From Enterococcus_D sp050529585 (GTDB lineage Bacteria > Bacillota > Bacilli > Lactobacillales > Enterococcaceae): a stretch of 64,000 bases of DNA. Positions 49,759-60,109 of this stretch are shown here, one piece after another; the first letter of the stretch is position 1; every line of letters starts with the position of its first letter. A program made the position numbers and the translations under genes. The stretch lies in assembly GCF_050529585.1 (NCBI RefSeq), contig NZ_CP172882.1, positions 2,170,001 to 2,234,000 on the forward strand, read 5' to 3'. The notes under the pieces were generated by a model. It searched no databases, was not told where the DNA came from, and was given only the letters and a program-made list of their open reading frames with translations.

Positions 49759-51105
49759 TTACAAGCGTTCATTCAATTCTTTGGCTAGATCTTCAAAACC
49801 TGGTTTGCCAAGTAAGGCAAACATGTTTTTCTTATAGGCTTCTACACCTGGTTGGTCAAATGGATTGACCCCATTCAAGTAGCCAGAAATTGCAACTGCG
49901 ATTTCAAAGAAGTACATTGTATAACCTAAAGTGTACGCATCCATCGTAGGGATTTTCACCAAAAGGTTTGGTACATCACCATCTGTGTGGGCCAACAATG
50001 TCCCTTCAAATGCTTTTGTATTTACGAAATCAACTTCTTTCCCTTGCAAGTAACCTAAACCATCAAGGTCAGCTTCTTGCGTTGGAATCGTGATCGATTT
50101 ACGTGGTTTTTCGACTTTAACGACTGTTTCAAAAATATTCCGGCGACCTTCTTGAATGTATTGACCAAGTGAGTGCAAATCAGTTGAGAAATTGGCACTT
50201 GAAGGGTAAATTCCTTTTTGGTCTTTTCCTTCAGATTCACCGAATAATTGTTTCCACCATTCAGAGAAGTATTGCATACCTGGTTCATAGTTGATCAACA
50301 ATTCAGTCACTTTCCCTTTACGGTAAAGAATATTCCGCATAGCTGCATATTGGTATGCTTCATTTTTTTCAAGGTCATCTGTCGCATATGCATCACTCGC
50401 ATCAGCAGCACCTTTCATCAAGGCATCGATATCTGCGCCTGTTGCAGCAATCGGTAATAAACCAACAGCTGTCAATACAGAGAAACGTCCGCCGATGTCA
50501 TCTGGAATCACAAAAGTTTCCCAGTTTTCTGCATCTGCTTCAACTTTAACAGCACCTTTGGCTTTGTCTGTTGTTGCATAAATGCGTTTATTGGCTTCTT
50601 CTTTGCCATATTTTTCGATCAAACGTTCTTTGAAGACGCGGAATGCAATTGCAGGTTCAGTGGTTGTACCTGATTTAGAGATCACATTGACTGAAAAATC
50701 ACGTTCGCCGATGATATCGATCAGATCTGCTAAGTACGTAGAAGAGATTGAATTTCCTGCAAAAAAGATTTGTGGTGCTTTGCGTTCTTCTTTACCGACT
50801 AAGTTATAGAATGAATGATTCAAGAAATCGATTGCCGCTTTGGCACCTAAATAAGAACCCCCGATCCCAATAACAACTAGCACTTCAGAGTCAGATTGGA
50901 TCTTTTCTGCGGCTTTCTTGATACGCGCGAATTCGTCTTTATCGTAATTTTTAGGGAGATCGATCCAACCTAAAAAGTCGCTGCCAGCGCCTGTTCCTTC
51001 TCGTAATTGTTTGTCTGCTGCTGTGACTTGACTTTGCATGTAACCCAATTCGTATTCATTCACGAAAGGTGCTACTTTTGAATAGTCAAATTTGATGTGT
51101 GACAT
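49759..51105 (-). CDS. pgi: Glucose-6-phosphate isomerase
   Basis: ATG at 51105 after CAAGGAGGACAAATC. The 448-residue protein has the SIS-type sugar-isomerase core: VIGIGGSYLGAKAAIDF, VISKSGTTTEPAIAFR, the TDKAKGAVK region and the late KQLFGESEGKDQKGIYP with the catalytic Glu. It interconverts glucose-6-phosphate and fructose-6-phosphate in glycolysis. Length is normal for Firmicutes. Confidence 0.96.
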   Translation of the reverse strand: MSHIKFDYSKVAPFVNEYELGYMQSQVTAADKQLREGTGAGSDFLGWIDLPKNYDKDEFARIKKAAEKIQSDSEVLVVIGIGGSYLGAKAAIDFLNHSFYNLVGKEERKAPQIFFAGNSISSTYLADLIDIIGERDFSVNVISKSGTTTEPAIAFRVFKERLIEKYGKEEANKRIYATTDKAKGAVKVEADAENWETFVIPDDIGGRFSVLTAVGLLPIAATGADIDALMKGAADASDAYATDDLEKNEAYQYAAMRNILYRKGKVTELLINYEPGMQYFSEWWKQLFGESEGKDQKGIYPSSANFSTDLHSLGQYIQEGRRNIFETVVKVEKPRKSITIPTQEADLDGLGYLQGKEVDFVNTKAFEGTLLAHTDGDVPNLLVKIPTMDAYTLGYTMYFFEIAVAISGYLNGVNPFDQPGVEAYKKNMFALLGKPGFEDLAKELNERL

Positions 51106-51207
51106 GATTTGTCCTCCTTGAAAAAATAGTTTTTCATACATTACCTACTTTACGTTTTTTTTCAATTTTTTTCAAGTAATTCCTAATATATCACCTGTTA
51201 GGTATTT

Positions 51208-52557
51208 TTAGACAAGTCCTTGGGCAAACATTGCTTTAGCAACTTTTTCAAAGCCTGCTATATTGGCACCCAACATGAAATTATTTTTTTGCTCAAATTT
51301 TTCTGCAGTATCACGGCAAGATTCGTAAATGTGTTTCATGATTTCATCTAGTTTTTCGTCTACTTCAGCCTTTTCCCATTGCAACCGTTGAGAATTCTGG
51401 CTCATTTCCAACGCAGACACTGCCACACCACCGGCATTGGCAGCTTTACCTGGACAATAGTAGATCCCCGCATCAATGAAATATTCCGCAGCTTCTAAAA
51501 CGCTTGGCATATTCGCACCTTCCGACACGACTCTGATGCCATTGGCTTTTGCTCTTTTGGCTTGCGCTAAATCGATCTCATTTTGAGTGGCACAAGGAAA
51601 GGCCAATTCAGCTTCCGTTTCAAAATCCCAAACAGATGCTCCGTCGTGGTATTCCGCAGAAGGACGTGCTTTGGCATAGGCAGTTAAGCGTTCCCGTTTG
51701 ACTTCTTTTATGTCTTTCAATAATGCCAAATCTATCCCATCTTTGTCATAAATAAATCCTGAAGAATCTGAGCAAGTCACAGGGATCGCGCCTAATTCTT
51801 GTAATTTCTCAATCGCATAGATTGCTACATTTCCACTACCAGAAACAATCGCTTTTTTACCAGTAAAATCTTCACCAAGGTCTTTCAAAAGATGTTTTAC
51901 AAAGTAAACTGCACCATAGCCCGTTGCTTCCGTCCGATTTTTACTACCCCAAAAATCAAGTGGTTTGCCCGTCAAAACACCTGCGTCATATTGTTTTAAT
52001 CGTTTGTACGCACCGAATAAATACCCGATTTCCCGACCGCCAACACCGATATCACCTGCTGGTACATCTAAATCAGGTCCGATATGTTTTGATAATTCGG
52101 TCATAAAACTTTGGCAAAAACGCATGACTTCCGCATCAGATTTTCCTTTGGGATCAAAATCACTGCCGCCTTTGCCACCACCGATGGGTAAGCCAGTCAA
52201 ACTATTTTTGAAGATTTGCTCAAATGCCAAAAACTTCAAAATACTCAAGTTGACACTTGGATGGAAGCGTAAACCGCCTTTGTAAGGTCCCATGGCAGAA
52301 TTGAATTGAATACGATAACCGCGGTTGACTTGCCAGTTGCCCTGATCATCTTGCCAAGGAACGCGGAATTGGATGAAGCGTTCTGGTTCAGTCAATAAGC
52401 CTAGTATATTGGATTCGATATATTCTGGATGCTCCTCTAAAAAAGGAACAATGGTCGGTAAGAATTCGTCGACTGCTTGTAGAAATTCCGTTTGATGCTG
52501 ATCTTTCTCGTGGATTTTCGTTTGAATTTCTTGAACATATGCTGAAGCTTTTGTCAT
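51208..52557 (-). CDS. gdhA: NADP-specific glutamate dehydrogenase
   Basis: A 449-residue hexameric-type enzyme. GGLRFHPSVN, PIGGGKGGSDFDPKGKSD (catalytic lysine region) and VPAGDIGVGGREIGY mark the substrate domain; VSGSGNVAIYAIEKL is the dinucleotide-binding motif. It makes glutamate from 2-oxoglutarate and ammonia with NADPH. Single gene unit. Confidence 0.96.
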   Translation of the reverse strand: MTKASAYVQEIQTKIHEKDQHQTEFLQAVDEFLPTIVPFLEEHPEYIESNILGLLTEPERFIQFRVPWQDDQGNWQVNRGYRIQFNSAMGPYKGGLRFHPSVNLSILKFLAFEQIFKNSLTGLPIGGGKGGSDFDPKGKSDAEVMRFCQSFMTELSKHIGPDLDVPAGDIGVGGREIGYLFGAYKRLKQYDAGVLTGKPLDFWGSKNRTEATGYGAVYFVKHLLKDLGEDFTGKKAIVSGSGNVAIYAIEKLQELGAIPVTCSDSSGFIYDKDGIDLALLKDIKEVKRERLTAYAKARPSAEYHDGASVWDFETEAELAFPCATQNEIDLAQAKRAKANGIRVVSEGANMPSVLEAAEYFIDAGIYYCPGKAANAGGVAVSALEMSQNSQRLQWEKAEVDEKLDEIMKHIYESCRDTAEKFEQKNNFMLGANIAGFEKVAKAMFAQGLV

Positions 52558-52717
52558 AGTGCATTACCTCCTTTAAGATATTCTCTATTTTATAGAAATT
52601 TTCAGAAATTGCACGCTTTTTCTTTATAATTGTCAGAATTTTTTTTCAATTCTTTTCGAAATACTTCTTCTACAGCTGCTGCACCGGATATGTTACAATG
52701 CCAAAGAGGTGAAAAAG

Positions 52718-53977
52718 ATGAATAAAAACTACGATGTCATCGTTGTTGGCGCTGGTACCAGCGGGATGATGGCTGCCATCACGGCGGCGCAGCAAGGTGC
52801 ACGCGTATTGTTGATAGAAAAAAACAAAAAAATTGGCAAAAAACTGTTACTGACTGGCGGCGGTCGTTGTAATGTCACCAATAATCGCCCCGTGGATGAT
52901 TTAGTCGCGCACATTCCAGGAAATGGCAAATTTCTTTATAGTACCTTTTCACAATTCAATAACTTCGATGTCATGGCCTTCTTCAATGATTTAGGTGTTG
53001 CCTTAAAAGAAGAGGATCATGGCCGAATGTTTCCAGTCACCAATAAATCAAAAACAATCGTAGACGCTTTACTTGAGGCTATCAACGAACAACATGTCAC
53101 ACTAATGACCAATACAGTGGTCACCAAGCTGATTCACGATGGACAACAAATTCACGGTGTTAGAACAGAATTTGAAGAGTTTTCAGCCCCCAGCGTCATT
53201 TTAACGACGGGCGGTCGAACCTATCCATCCACCGGTTCGACGGGAGACGGCTATAAAATGGCCAAAAAAGTTGGCCATACGATCACCCCCTTATATCCCA
53301 CGGAGTCGCCATTGATTTCAGAGGATGCTTTTATCCAAGAAAAAACATTGCAAGGCATCTCATTGCAAGACATTGATTTGACCGTCCTGAATGCTAAAAG
53401 AAAACCAATCGTTACCCACACTATGGATCTGCTGTTTACCCATTTCGGTGTATCTGGACCGGCAGCACTACGCTGTTCTTCCTTCGTGAATCTTGCGTTG
53501 AAAGACGGACCCGTCTCCGTGGTGATCGACTGCTATCCGCAGCACTCTATTGAAGCATTGGCAACCGACCTTCAACAAGCTGCTCAATCGAAGAAGCAGT
53601 TGAACAATGCATTAAGCGGATTCCTGCCCGAACGATTCATGACCTTTTTGATAGAACGACTCGGCATGAACGACCTGATTGCTGAAAAAACTTCCTTTGA
53701 AGATTTGACCGCACTAGCAACTTTGATGAAAGGCTTTGAAATCAATATTGTTCGAACTTTCCCTATCGAAAAATCATTTGTTACCGGTGGCGGTATCCAT
53801 TTGAAAGAAATCAATCCGAAAACAATGGAAAGCAAAAAAATCAATGGTCTTTATTTTGCTGGCGAATTGATCGATATCAATGGCTATACTGGCGGCTTCA
53901 ATATTACAGCGGCCTTTTGTACGGGGCATGTTTCCGGCAAGCATGCAGCTGAAACAGCCAGTTATTTTTCTTACTAG
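52718..53977 (+). CDS. NAD(P)/FAD-dependent oxidoreductase, HI0933/YhiN family
   Basis: ATG at 52718 after AAAGAGGTGAAAAAG. The 419-residue flavoprotein has the N-terminal FAD motif VVGAGTSGMMAA, the family stretch GKKLLLTGGGRCNVTN and a C-terminal FAGELIDINGYTGGFN motif binding FAD. The physiological substrate of this conserved family is not known. Confidence 0.9.
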   Translation: MNKNYDVIVVGAGTSGMMAAITAAQQGARVLLIEKNKKIGKKLLLTGGGRCNVTNNRPVDDLVAHIPGNGKFLYSTFSQFNNFDVMAFFNDLGVALKEEDHGRMFPVTNKSKTIVDALLEAINEQHVTLMTNTVVTKLIHDGQQIHGVRTEFEEFSAPSVILTTGGRTYPSTGSTGDGYKMAKKVGHTITPLYPTESPLISEDAFIQEKTLQGISLQDIDLTVLNAKRKPIVTHTMDLLFTHFGVSGPAALRCSSFVNLALKDGPVSVVIDCYPQHSIEALATDLQQAAQSKKQLNNALSGFLPERFMTFLIERLGMNDLIAEKTSFEDLTALATLMKGFEINIVRTFPIEKSFVTGGGIHLKEINPKTMESKKINGLYFAGELIDINGYTGGFNITAAFCTGHVSGKHAAETASYFSY

Positions 53978-54007
53978 ATTGCTTTTTTTGATCGCAGCTC
54001 CTTTTAT

Positions 54008-54036
54008 GAGTCAGTTCATTGAACTGGCTCTTTTTG
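54008..54036 (+). terminator. Terminator of the flavoprotein gene
   Basis: GAGTCAGTTC/GAACTGGCTC (one G-T pair) followed by TTTTTG. Confidence 0.8.
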
Positions 54037-54104
54037 CTTATTAGTTGGTGTTTTTGGTCAGAAGGCGTACACTAAAACTATCTAAATAAGGGAGTGAATC
54101 TGTC

Positions 54105-55142
54105 ATGAAACGAATATCCAGAGGGAAATTTGAAAAAATGCAAAAATTAGCGAACGATGATGGCGTAATTGCTGCATTAGCGATTGATCAAAGAGGTTCA
54201 ATGAAAAAAATGATGAAGGCTGCTACCGGCCCTGATAACTTTACAATGGATCATATTTACGAATTTAAAAAATTGGTTTCTCAAGAATTGACGAAGTACG
54301 TCAGTGGGATCCTATTGGATGAGGAATACGGATTCTTAGGGATCGAAGCCAAAAATCCGCAAGCAGGTTTGATTTTGTCCTATGAAAAAACAGGCTATGA
54401 TGTTCACACACCTGGCAGACTACCAGAAATTTTACCGAATGAATCTTTACAGCGTCTTGTCAAAAAAGGTGCAGATGCAGCGAAAGTATTGGTCTATTAT
54501 AATCCTGATGAGTCACAAGAAATTTTGGATATCAAACATGCTTTCCTCGAACGTTTAGGTACTGAAGCACAAGCAGCCGATATTCCATTATTCGTCGAAC
54601 CTATCGTTTACGATGATGAAATCACCGATGCATTATCTCCAGCATTTGCCAAAATCAAGCCTAGCAAGGTTATCCGTACGATTCAAGAATTGACCAAAGA
54701 TCAATACCATATCGATATTTTGAAAGTTGAAGTACCGGTGCAATTCAATTTAGTGGAAGGATTTCAAAAAGATGGTTTAGCGGCTGTTTATACGCAAGAA
54801 GAAGCGGCGAACTATTTTAAAGAAGCCAGTGAAGCAGCCACACGGCCGTTCATCTACTTGAGTGCAGGTGTACCAGCAAATGTCTTTCGTGATGAATTGA
54901 TTTTTGCTGGACAACATGGTGCTAAATTCTCAGGTATTTTAGGGGGTCGGGCGACTTGGCGAGACAGTGTCGACATCTATGGCAAACAAGGTGCTGACGC
55001 TTTAGTTCAGTGGTTAGATACCCAAGGCAAAGAAAATGTGGAGGAATTGAACGCTATCTTGAAGCAATACGCCACACCTTGGTATGAGTGCTATGGTGGT
55101 TTAGACAATATTGAAGTTTTTGATCTTGATGTGATGGCATAA
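54105..55142 (+). CDS. lacD: Tagatose 1,6-bisphosphate aldolase
   Basis: A 345-residue class I aldolase of the LacD group: AALAIDQRGSMKKMM at the start, VLVYYNPDE and the Schiff-base Lys region ILKVEVPVQFN, and FSGILGGRATWRDS near the end. It splits tagatose 1,6-bisphosphate into DHAP and glyceraldehyde 3-phosphate. No other tagatose or lactose genes are near, so it stands apart from a lac operon here. Strong site AAGGGAGTGAATC. Confidence 0.9.
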   Translation: MKRISRGKFEKMQKLANDDGVIAALAIDQRGSMKKMMKAATGPDNFTMDHIYEFKKLVSQELTKYVSGILLDEEYGFLGIEAKNPQAGLILSYEKTGYDVHTPGRLPEILPNESLQRLVKKGADAAKVLVYYNPDESQEILDIKHAFLERLGTEAQAADIPLFVEPIVYDDEITDALSPAFAKIKPSKVIRTIQELTKDQYHIDILKVEVPVQFNLVEGFQKDGLAAVYTQEEAANYFKEASEAATRPFIYLSAGVPANVFRDELIFAGQHGAKFSGILGGRATWRDSVDIYGKQGADALVQWLDTQGKENVEELNAILKQYATPWYECYGGLDNIEVFDLDVMA

Positions 55143-55155
55143 CCGAATCACTTTC

Positions 55156-55193
55156 AAAAGGCGCAAAACAAGTAAACTTGTTTTGCGCCTTTT
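55156..55193. terminator. Bidirectional terminator
   Basis: A perfect 18-bp stem (AAAAGGCGCAAAACAAGT and its complement) with minimal loop, between the convergent lacD and ybaK genes. Confidence 0.9.
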
Positions 55194-55195
55194 GC

Positions 55196-55681
55196 TTATT
55201 CTGCTGCCAAAATATCAACAAATTTTCCCTTTGTCAAAAGTAAAAGATCCTCCGGTGCAAGCCCCATCTGCAAGCCACGTTTGCCTGCTGACACAATGAT
55301 CTCCTTTAGGTCTTGGGCACCTGTATCAATAAATGTCGGAAATAATTTCTTCATCCCGATTGGTGAACAGCCGCCTCGTATATACCCGGTGGTTTCTTCC
55401 AAATCTTTAACATGAAGCATCTCCACTTTTTTGTTTTGACTGACTTTCGCGATTTTCTTTAAATCTAACGCCGCATGCCCTGGAATGACCGCCACCAAAG
55501 GGCCTGTCTTGTTGCCAACTGCAACCAATGTTTTGTATATTGCTTGCGGATCATCCATTTGTTCTGCCACTGTTGCAGCATCTAAATGGTCTTCAGACCA
55601 AGCGTAGGCATACTCTTGGTACTTGATTTTGCGTTGCTCCACCAACCGAATCGCATTGGTCTTTTGCATTTTTTTTGCCAT
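55196..55681 (-). CDS. ybaK: YbaK/EbsC-type aminoacyl-tRNA deacylase
   Basis: A 161-residue protein of the YbaK family (KTNAIRLVEQ start, KTLVAVGNKTGPLVAVIPG, YIRGGCSPIGMKKLFP). These enzymes hydrolyse Cys-tRNA(Pro) made by misacylation. It is 18 bases from aroD and likely cotranscribed with it. Confidence 0.9.
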   Translation of the reverse strand: MAKKMQKTNAIRLVEQRKIKYQEYAYAWSEDHLDAATVAEQMDDPQAIYKTLVAVGNKTGPLVAVIPGHAALDLKKIAKVSQNKKVEMLHVKDLEETTGYIRGGCSPIGMKKLFPTFIDTGAQDLKEIIVSAGKRGLQMGLAPEDLLLLTKGKFVDILAAE

Positions 55682-55699
55682 GTTATCCCTCTTTTGTAT

Positions 55700-56458
55700 C
55701 TATGATTCTGGTTTTATCTCGAATTCATCCAAGTATCGTTGCATTTGCTCCACCGGTATTTGACCAGGAGCGGATGCTTCACTTAATGAAGCAAAGGTAA
55801 AAACTGACCCTGTCAATGAGCCGCTGACACGACTGATTTTGCCTAAATCACCCATCGACATAACGGCTAAAGGCAATTGATTAAAGCCGCGGGCTTTCGT
55901 GATGATACCCATTAAGCGCAGTACATCTTGCATTTGATTTGGCATCATTGCCAATTTACCAATATCTGCACCAAACTGATTCATGATCCCGATACGTAAA
56001 ATCAAGACCGCATCTTCTGGTGTTCGCTCAAAATCGTGATTGCTTAAAATCAATTTGACCTTTGCTGATTTGATGTTATGAATAAATTCACGTCCTAGAA
56101 ATTCCGCTTTCTCTAATTCGATATCGATCCAATCGATCAATCCCGATTCAGCTGCCGCCATGCAGAGTATTTTGTATTGGGTCAGTGTCAATGGTCGCTG
56201 ACCGCCTTCTTCAAGCGTACGAAAAGTAAACAGCAGCTTTTTTGATTTCAGCGTCGTTCTGATGTGTGATAAAACATCTAAGACAGCTTGCACGTCTTCG
56301 ACATGTTTGTAATGGTCAGCCCGCCATTCGATAACGTCGGCATCAGAATCTTGTGCAGCCAATGCCTGTTTGATGATTTCTTCATTGGTTTTGCCAATCA
56401 ATGATACACATATCAATGGACGTTCCCCATTATTGATTGTCGGAATTTCTTTTGCCAT
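55700..56458 (-). CDS. aroD: 3-dehydroquinate dehydratase, type I
   Basis: The start is ATG at 56458, 8 bases behind GGGAG. The 252-residue enzyme has DVIEWRADHYKHV, ILSNHDFERTP with the catalytic His and GADIGKLAMMPN with the Schiff-base Lys. It dehydrates 3-dehydroquinate in the shikimate pathway. Its gene follows the methyltransferase gene directly. Confidence 0.93.
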   Translation of the reverse strand: MAKEIPTINNGERPLICVSLIGKTNEEIIKQALAAQDSDADVIEWRADHYKHVEDVQAVLDVLSHIRTTLKSKKLLFTFRTLEEGGQRPLTLTQYKILCMAAAESGLIDWIDIELEKAEFLGREFIHNIKSAKVKLILSNHDFERTPEDAVLILRIGIMNQFGADIGKLAMMPNQMQDVLRLMGIITKARGFNQLPLAVMSMGDLGKISRVSGSLTGSVFTFASLSEASAPGQIPVEQMQRYLDEFEIKPES

Positions 56459-56463
56459 CATAT

Positions 56464-57633
56464 TCACTCCCTATGGATTTGATAGAAGAACACTTTCAAA
56501 TAATTTCCTTCATTGAAATGACGATCGACTGCAAAATCAGCTGGCAAGCGATACGTATGCAAACATGCAAAGGAAACTTGCGCTGCATGTAATGCATCTT
56601 CAATCAGCTCTTGAAATTTGCCGATCGGTAAATTGGCCGCATTTGTGGAGGCAATCAAAAGTCCATCATCTGCTAAAATCTCTAAGCTATCTGTCACCAG
56701 TTCGCCATAATTTTTCGCCACCGAAAAAACTTTCTTTTTGTTACGGGCAAAACTTGGTGGATCTAATACAATGGCATCAAAGCGTAAGTTCTTTTTCTTG
56801 GCATATTGAAAATAGCCAAAGACATCCATCACGTGGATTTTTTGCGTTTCTGGATCAATGCCATTGACACTAAATTGTTCCCGTGTTTTTTCTAAACTGC
56901 GTTTGGCTAAATCGACACTGGTTGTTTGACTTGCGCCTCCCATGGCAGCGGCAACGGAAAAAGCCCCAGTATAACTAAACATATTCAATAATGTTTTGCC
57001 GCTGACTAAGCCTTCTACAAGTTGCCCCCGGACTTCTTTTTGATCCAAAAAGATGCCCGTCATCAATCCTTCATTCAAATAAGTGGCATAAGTGATCCCG
57101 TTCTCCAATACTAACAATGGTTCTGGTGCTTCTTGTCCATACAGCCATTGCGACTCAGGCAAATCTGCTGCAAAGCGGATTTTTTCATAAGCCCCAATGA
57201 TTTCTGGAAAAATTGATTGAAAGGCTGTGACGATCTCGGACTTATGCTGATAGAGGGTATCGTTGTACCATGAAAATACCGCGTACGTTGCATAAAGATC
57301 AATCGTCAATCCGCCGACCTGATCGCCTTCGCTGTTAAACACACGAAATGCAGTGGTCGTTTCATCTTGATAGTAATGGTTGCGTTTGCCTTTGGCTTTG
57401 GCGAAGCGCTGTTCAAAGAAGGACTGATCGATGCTGGTCTCTTCAAAGGATAACACCCACCCTATCCCTTTGTTTTGTACGCCTAAATAACCTACCCCCA
57501 TCACGTTTTGCTGCGGGTCCAAAAATTTGACCCATTGATTGGTTGTTTTGACTTGTTGCAGATCCTCACTTTGGATCAATGGATGACGTTTGCGAAACTT
57601 CGCCACACCTTTTTTCGTTAAATATATATTCAT
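56464..57633 (-). CDS. Class I SAM-dependent rRNA methyltransferase, RlmI-like
   Basis: ATG at 57633 behind ATGGAGCCGATCAAG. The 389-residue protein has an N-terminal PUA domain, a connecting EEHD-like domain and a Rossmann methyltransferase domain with LNMFSYTGAFSVAAA (SAM motif) and FDAIVLDPPSFARNK. This architecture is that of 23S rRNA m5C methyltransferases (RlmI/YccW); the exact target is not provable here. Confidence 0.88.
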   Translation of the reverse strand: MNIYLTKKGVAKFRKRHPLIQSEDLQQVKTTNQWVKFLDPQQNVMGVGYLGVQNKGIGWVLSFEETSIDQSFFEQRFAKAKGKRNHYYQDETTTAFRVFNSEGDQVGGLTIDLYATYAVFSWYNDTLYQHKSEIVTAFQSIFPEIIGAYEKIRFAADLPESQWLYGQEAPEPLLVLENGITYATYLNEGLMTGIFLDQKEVRGQLVEGLVSGKTLLNMFSYTGAFSVAAAMGGASQTTSVDLAKRSLEKTREQFSVNGIDPETQKIHVMDVFGYFQYAKKKNLRFDAIVLDPPSFARNKKKVFSVAKNYGELVTDSLEILADDGLLIASTNAANLPIGKFQELIEDALHAAQVSFACLHTYRLPADFAVDRHFNEGNYLKVFFYQIHRE

Positions 57634-57831
57634 CTTGATCGGCTCCATTCATTCTTCCTTCAAGTATAGCAAAAAGCCGTTTCTTTGTCTGTATTCTTGA
57701 AAGTAAAGAAATACTTAATTCGGCTTGAGGTCAATGAATAGATTTGACACCTGAAACGCTGGCTAGTAAAATGTAGGGTGATGTAAAATCGATAACTATT
57801 CGTTTATACAGGAAAAGAGAGGACGATTCCT

Positions 57832-59964
57832 TTGAAAAAAAATAAAGTATCCACAATCGTGAATACACGAATGGGCTTTTTCTTCTTATTGGCCCTATTA
57901 TTTTGGTTAAAAAATATTTTTGCTTATCTGGTGGATTTTCACCTTGGAATTGAAAGTGCGGTACAGTATTTCATTCTATTCATCAACCCGATAGCGACAA
58001 CTTTACTTCTATTGTCGATCGCTTTGTATGTCAGGAGAACGAAAGCCGCCTATATCACGATGATCTTGATTTACTTCTTGATGACACTGCTGCTATTTTC
58101 CAATGTGTCTTACTATCGTGAATTTACCGATTTTATCACCATCAACACGATGTTAGGTGCGGGTAAAGTGGCTAGTGGGTTAGGCGAAAGTGCCATTCGG
58201 TTGTTTAGACCTTATGATGTCTTGTACTTTATCGACTTTATCATTTTGATTGCTGCCTTGGTCATGAAAAAGATCAAAATGGATACACGGCCTGTTCGGG
58301 CTCGGATGGCATTTGCTATGTCGACACTGGCAGTGATGGTCTTTTCTGCCAATCTATTTATGGCAGAAGCCGATCGTCCAGAATTATTGACGCGGACATT
58401 TTCTCGTGATTACTTAGTCAAGTATTTGGGCATCAATGCTTTTACCGTTTATGACGGGGTACAAACTTATCAAGCTTCGCAAGTACGGGCAGAAGCAAGT
58501 CCCAACGACATGAATGAAGTGGAAAGCTATGTCAAATCACATTACGCTGAACCGAATGATGATTTATTCGGTATCGCAAAAGGCAAAAATGTTATCTATA
58601 TCCATTTAGAAAGTACCCAGCAATTTCTGATCGATTACAAATTAAAAGATGAAAATGGCGTAGAACATGAGGTAATGCCATTCATCAACAGTTTATATCA
58701 CAGTGATAGTACTTTTAGTTTTGATAATTTCTTCCACCAAGTCAAAGCTGGGAAAACCAGTGATGCCGAAACATTATTCGAAAATTCATTATTTGGATTG
58801 AATCAAGGTGCATTATTCACCCAACTTGGCGGCAAAAACACCTTTGAAGCAGCGCCTGATATTTTAGGTCAAACTGAAGGCTATACAAGCGCCGTTTTCC
58901 ACGGTAATACGGGTACTTTCTGGAATCGGAATGAAACCTATAAACGTTTTGGTTATGACTACTTCTTCGATGCGTCATATTATGATGTCACGGATGAAAA
59001 TTCATTCCAATACGGATTACATGACAAACCATTCTTTGAACAGTCAGCACAGTATTTAGAGCATTTGCAACAACCGTTTTATGCCAAATTCTTAGCCGTA
59101 TCGAACCACTACCCATATTCAGAGTTTACCAATGATGAAGGTGGGTTCCCACTAGCTACGACTTCTGATGAAACAATCAATGGCTACTTTGCCACTGCCA
59201 ATTACTTAGACAAAGCCGTTGAAGAATTTTTCAACTATTTGAAAGAAAGTGGCTTATACGATAATTCAGTGATCGTTCTTTACGGTGACCATTATGGTAT
59301 TTCAAATTCACGGAATAAAAATTTGGCGGAACTGCTGGGTAAATCAAGTGCCAGCTGGTCAAATTATGACAATGCGGCCTTGCAACGTGTGCCTTATATG
59401 ATCCATATTCCTGGCCAAACCAATGGCGGTATCAATCATACCTATGGTGGTCAAGTCGATGCATTGCCAACACTGCTTCACTTATTGGGTGTCGATACGT
59501 CTAATTATATTCAATTAGGACAAGACTTATTCTCAGATGAGAACGAACAACTGGTGGCATTTAGAGATGGTGATTTTGTGACACCTGAATATACTTATTA
59601 TGGCGGCACATTATACAGTAACAGTACAGGAATGCCGATCACCAATCCTTCTGATGCATTGCAGCAGCAAGTCGATGATTGGAAAGCCAAAGTCGACAAA
59701 CAATTATCTGTCTCTGATCAGATCAACAATGGCGACTTGCTACGATTCTATGCTAAAAGCGGGTTGACAGAGGTCGATCCAGACAGCTATAACTACAAAG
59801 ACGGCTTGCAGCAAATGCTAGACACCGAATCAAGTTTAGGAGATAAATCAACCAGCGTGTTCTCCCAAAACGGTGGCAAGTCAACTGTGGACCTCTACCA
59901 ATCAAAAACCTATAAAGAATATGAAGAACAGATCCAGCAGGACAATAGTCAATCAAAAGACTAA
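57832..59964 (+). CDS. ltaS: Lipoteichoic acid synthase
   Basis: A 710-residue membrane enzyme with five N-terminal transmembrane helices (to about residue 185) and an extracellular sulfatase-fold domain. YIHLESTQQF, GKTSDAETLFENSLFGL (catalytic Thr) and VLYGDHYGIS supply the metal site. It polymerises glycerolphosphate from phosphatidylglycerol. The start is TTG after GAGAGGACGATTCC. Length is slightly above typical LtaS because of a C-terminal charged tail; it could be one of several paralogues. Confidence 0.92.
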   Translation: MKKNKVSTIVNTRMGFFFLLALLFWLKNIFAYLVDFHLGIESAVQYFILFINPIATTLLLLSIALYVRRTKAAYITMILIYFLMTLLLFSNVSYYREFTDFITINTMLGAGKVASGLGESAIRLFRPYDVLYFIDFIILIAALVMKKIKMDTRPVRARMAFAMSTLAVMVFSANLFMAEADRPELLTRTFSRDYLVKYLGINAFTVYDGVQTYQASQVRAEASPNDMNEVESYVKSHYAEPNDDLFGIAKGKNVIYIHLESTQQFLIDYKLKDENGVEHEVMPFINSLYHSDSTFSFDNFFHQVKAGKTSDAETLFENSLFGLNQGALFTQLGGKNTFEAAPDILGQTEGYTSAVFHGNTGTFWNRNETYKRFGYDYFFDASYYDVTDENSFQYGLHDKPFFEQSAQYLEHLQQPFYAKFLAVSNHYPYSEFTNDEGGFPLATTSDETINGYFATANYLDKAVEEFFNYLKESGLYDNSVIVLYGDHYGISNSRNKNLAELLGKSSASWSNYDNAALQRVPYMIHIPGQTNGGINHTYGGQVDALPTLLHLLGVDTSNYIQLGQDLFSDENEQLVAFRDGDFVTPEYTYYGGTLYSNSTGMPITNPSDALQQQVDDWKAKVDKQLSVSDQINNGDLLRFYAKSGLTEVDPDSYNYKDGLQQMLDTESSLGDKSTSVFSQNGGKSTVDLYQSKTYKEYEEQIQQDNSQSKD

Positions 59965-59973
59965 GTACCTCTT

Positions 59974-60008
59974 CACCCACCAAGAATTGATTGGTGGGTG
60001 TTTTTTTG
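59974..60008 (+). terminator. Terminator of ltaS
   Basis: CACCCACCAA/TTGGTGGGTG followed by seven T. Confidence 0.85.
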
Positions 60009-60109
60009 TGTAGAGCAAGATGTCCTGTTGTTTTCTTTTTTTTACTATAAGAACTTCATACTTTATTCAAACTCCCATTTTATACTATATGTAGGGTGAG
60101 GTGAATGAA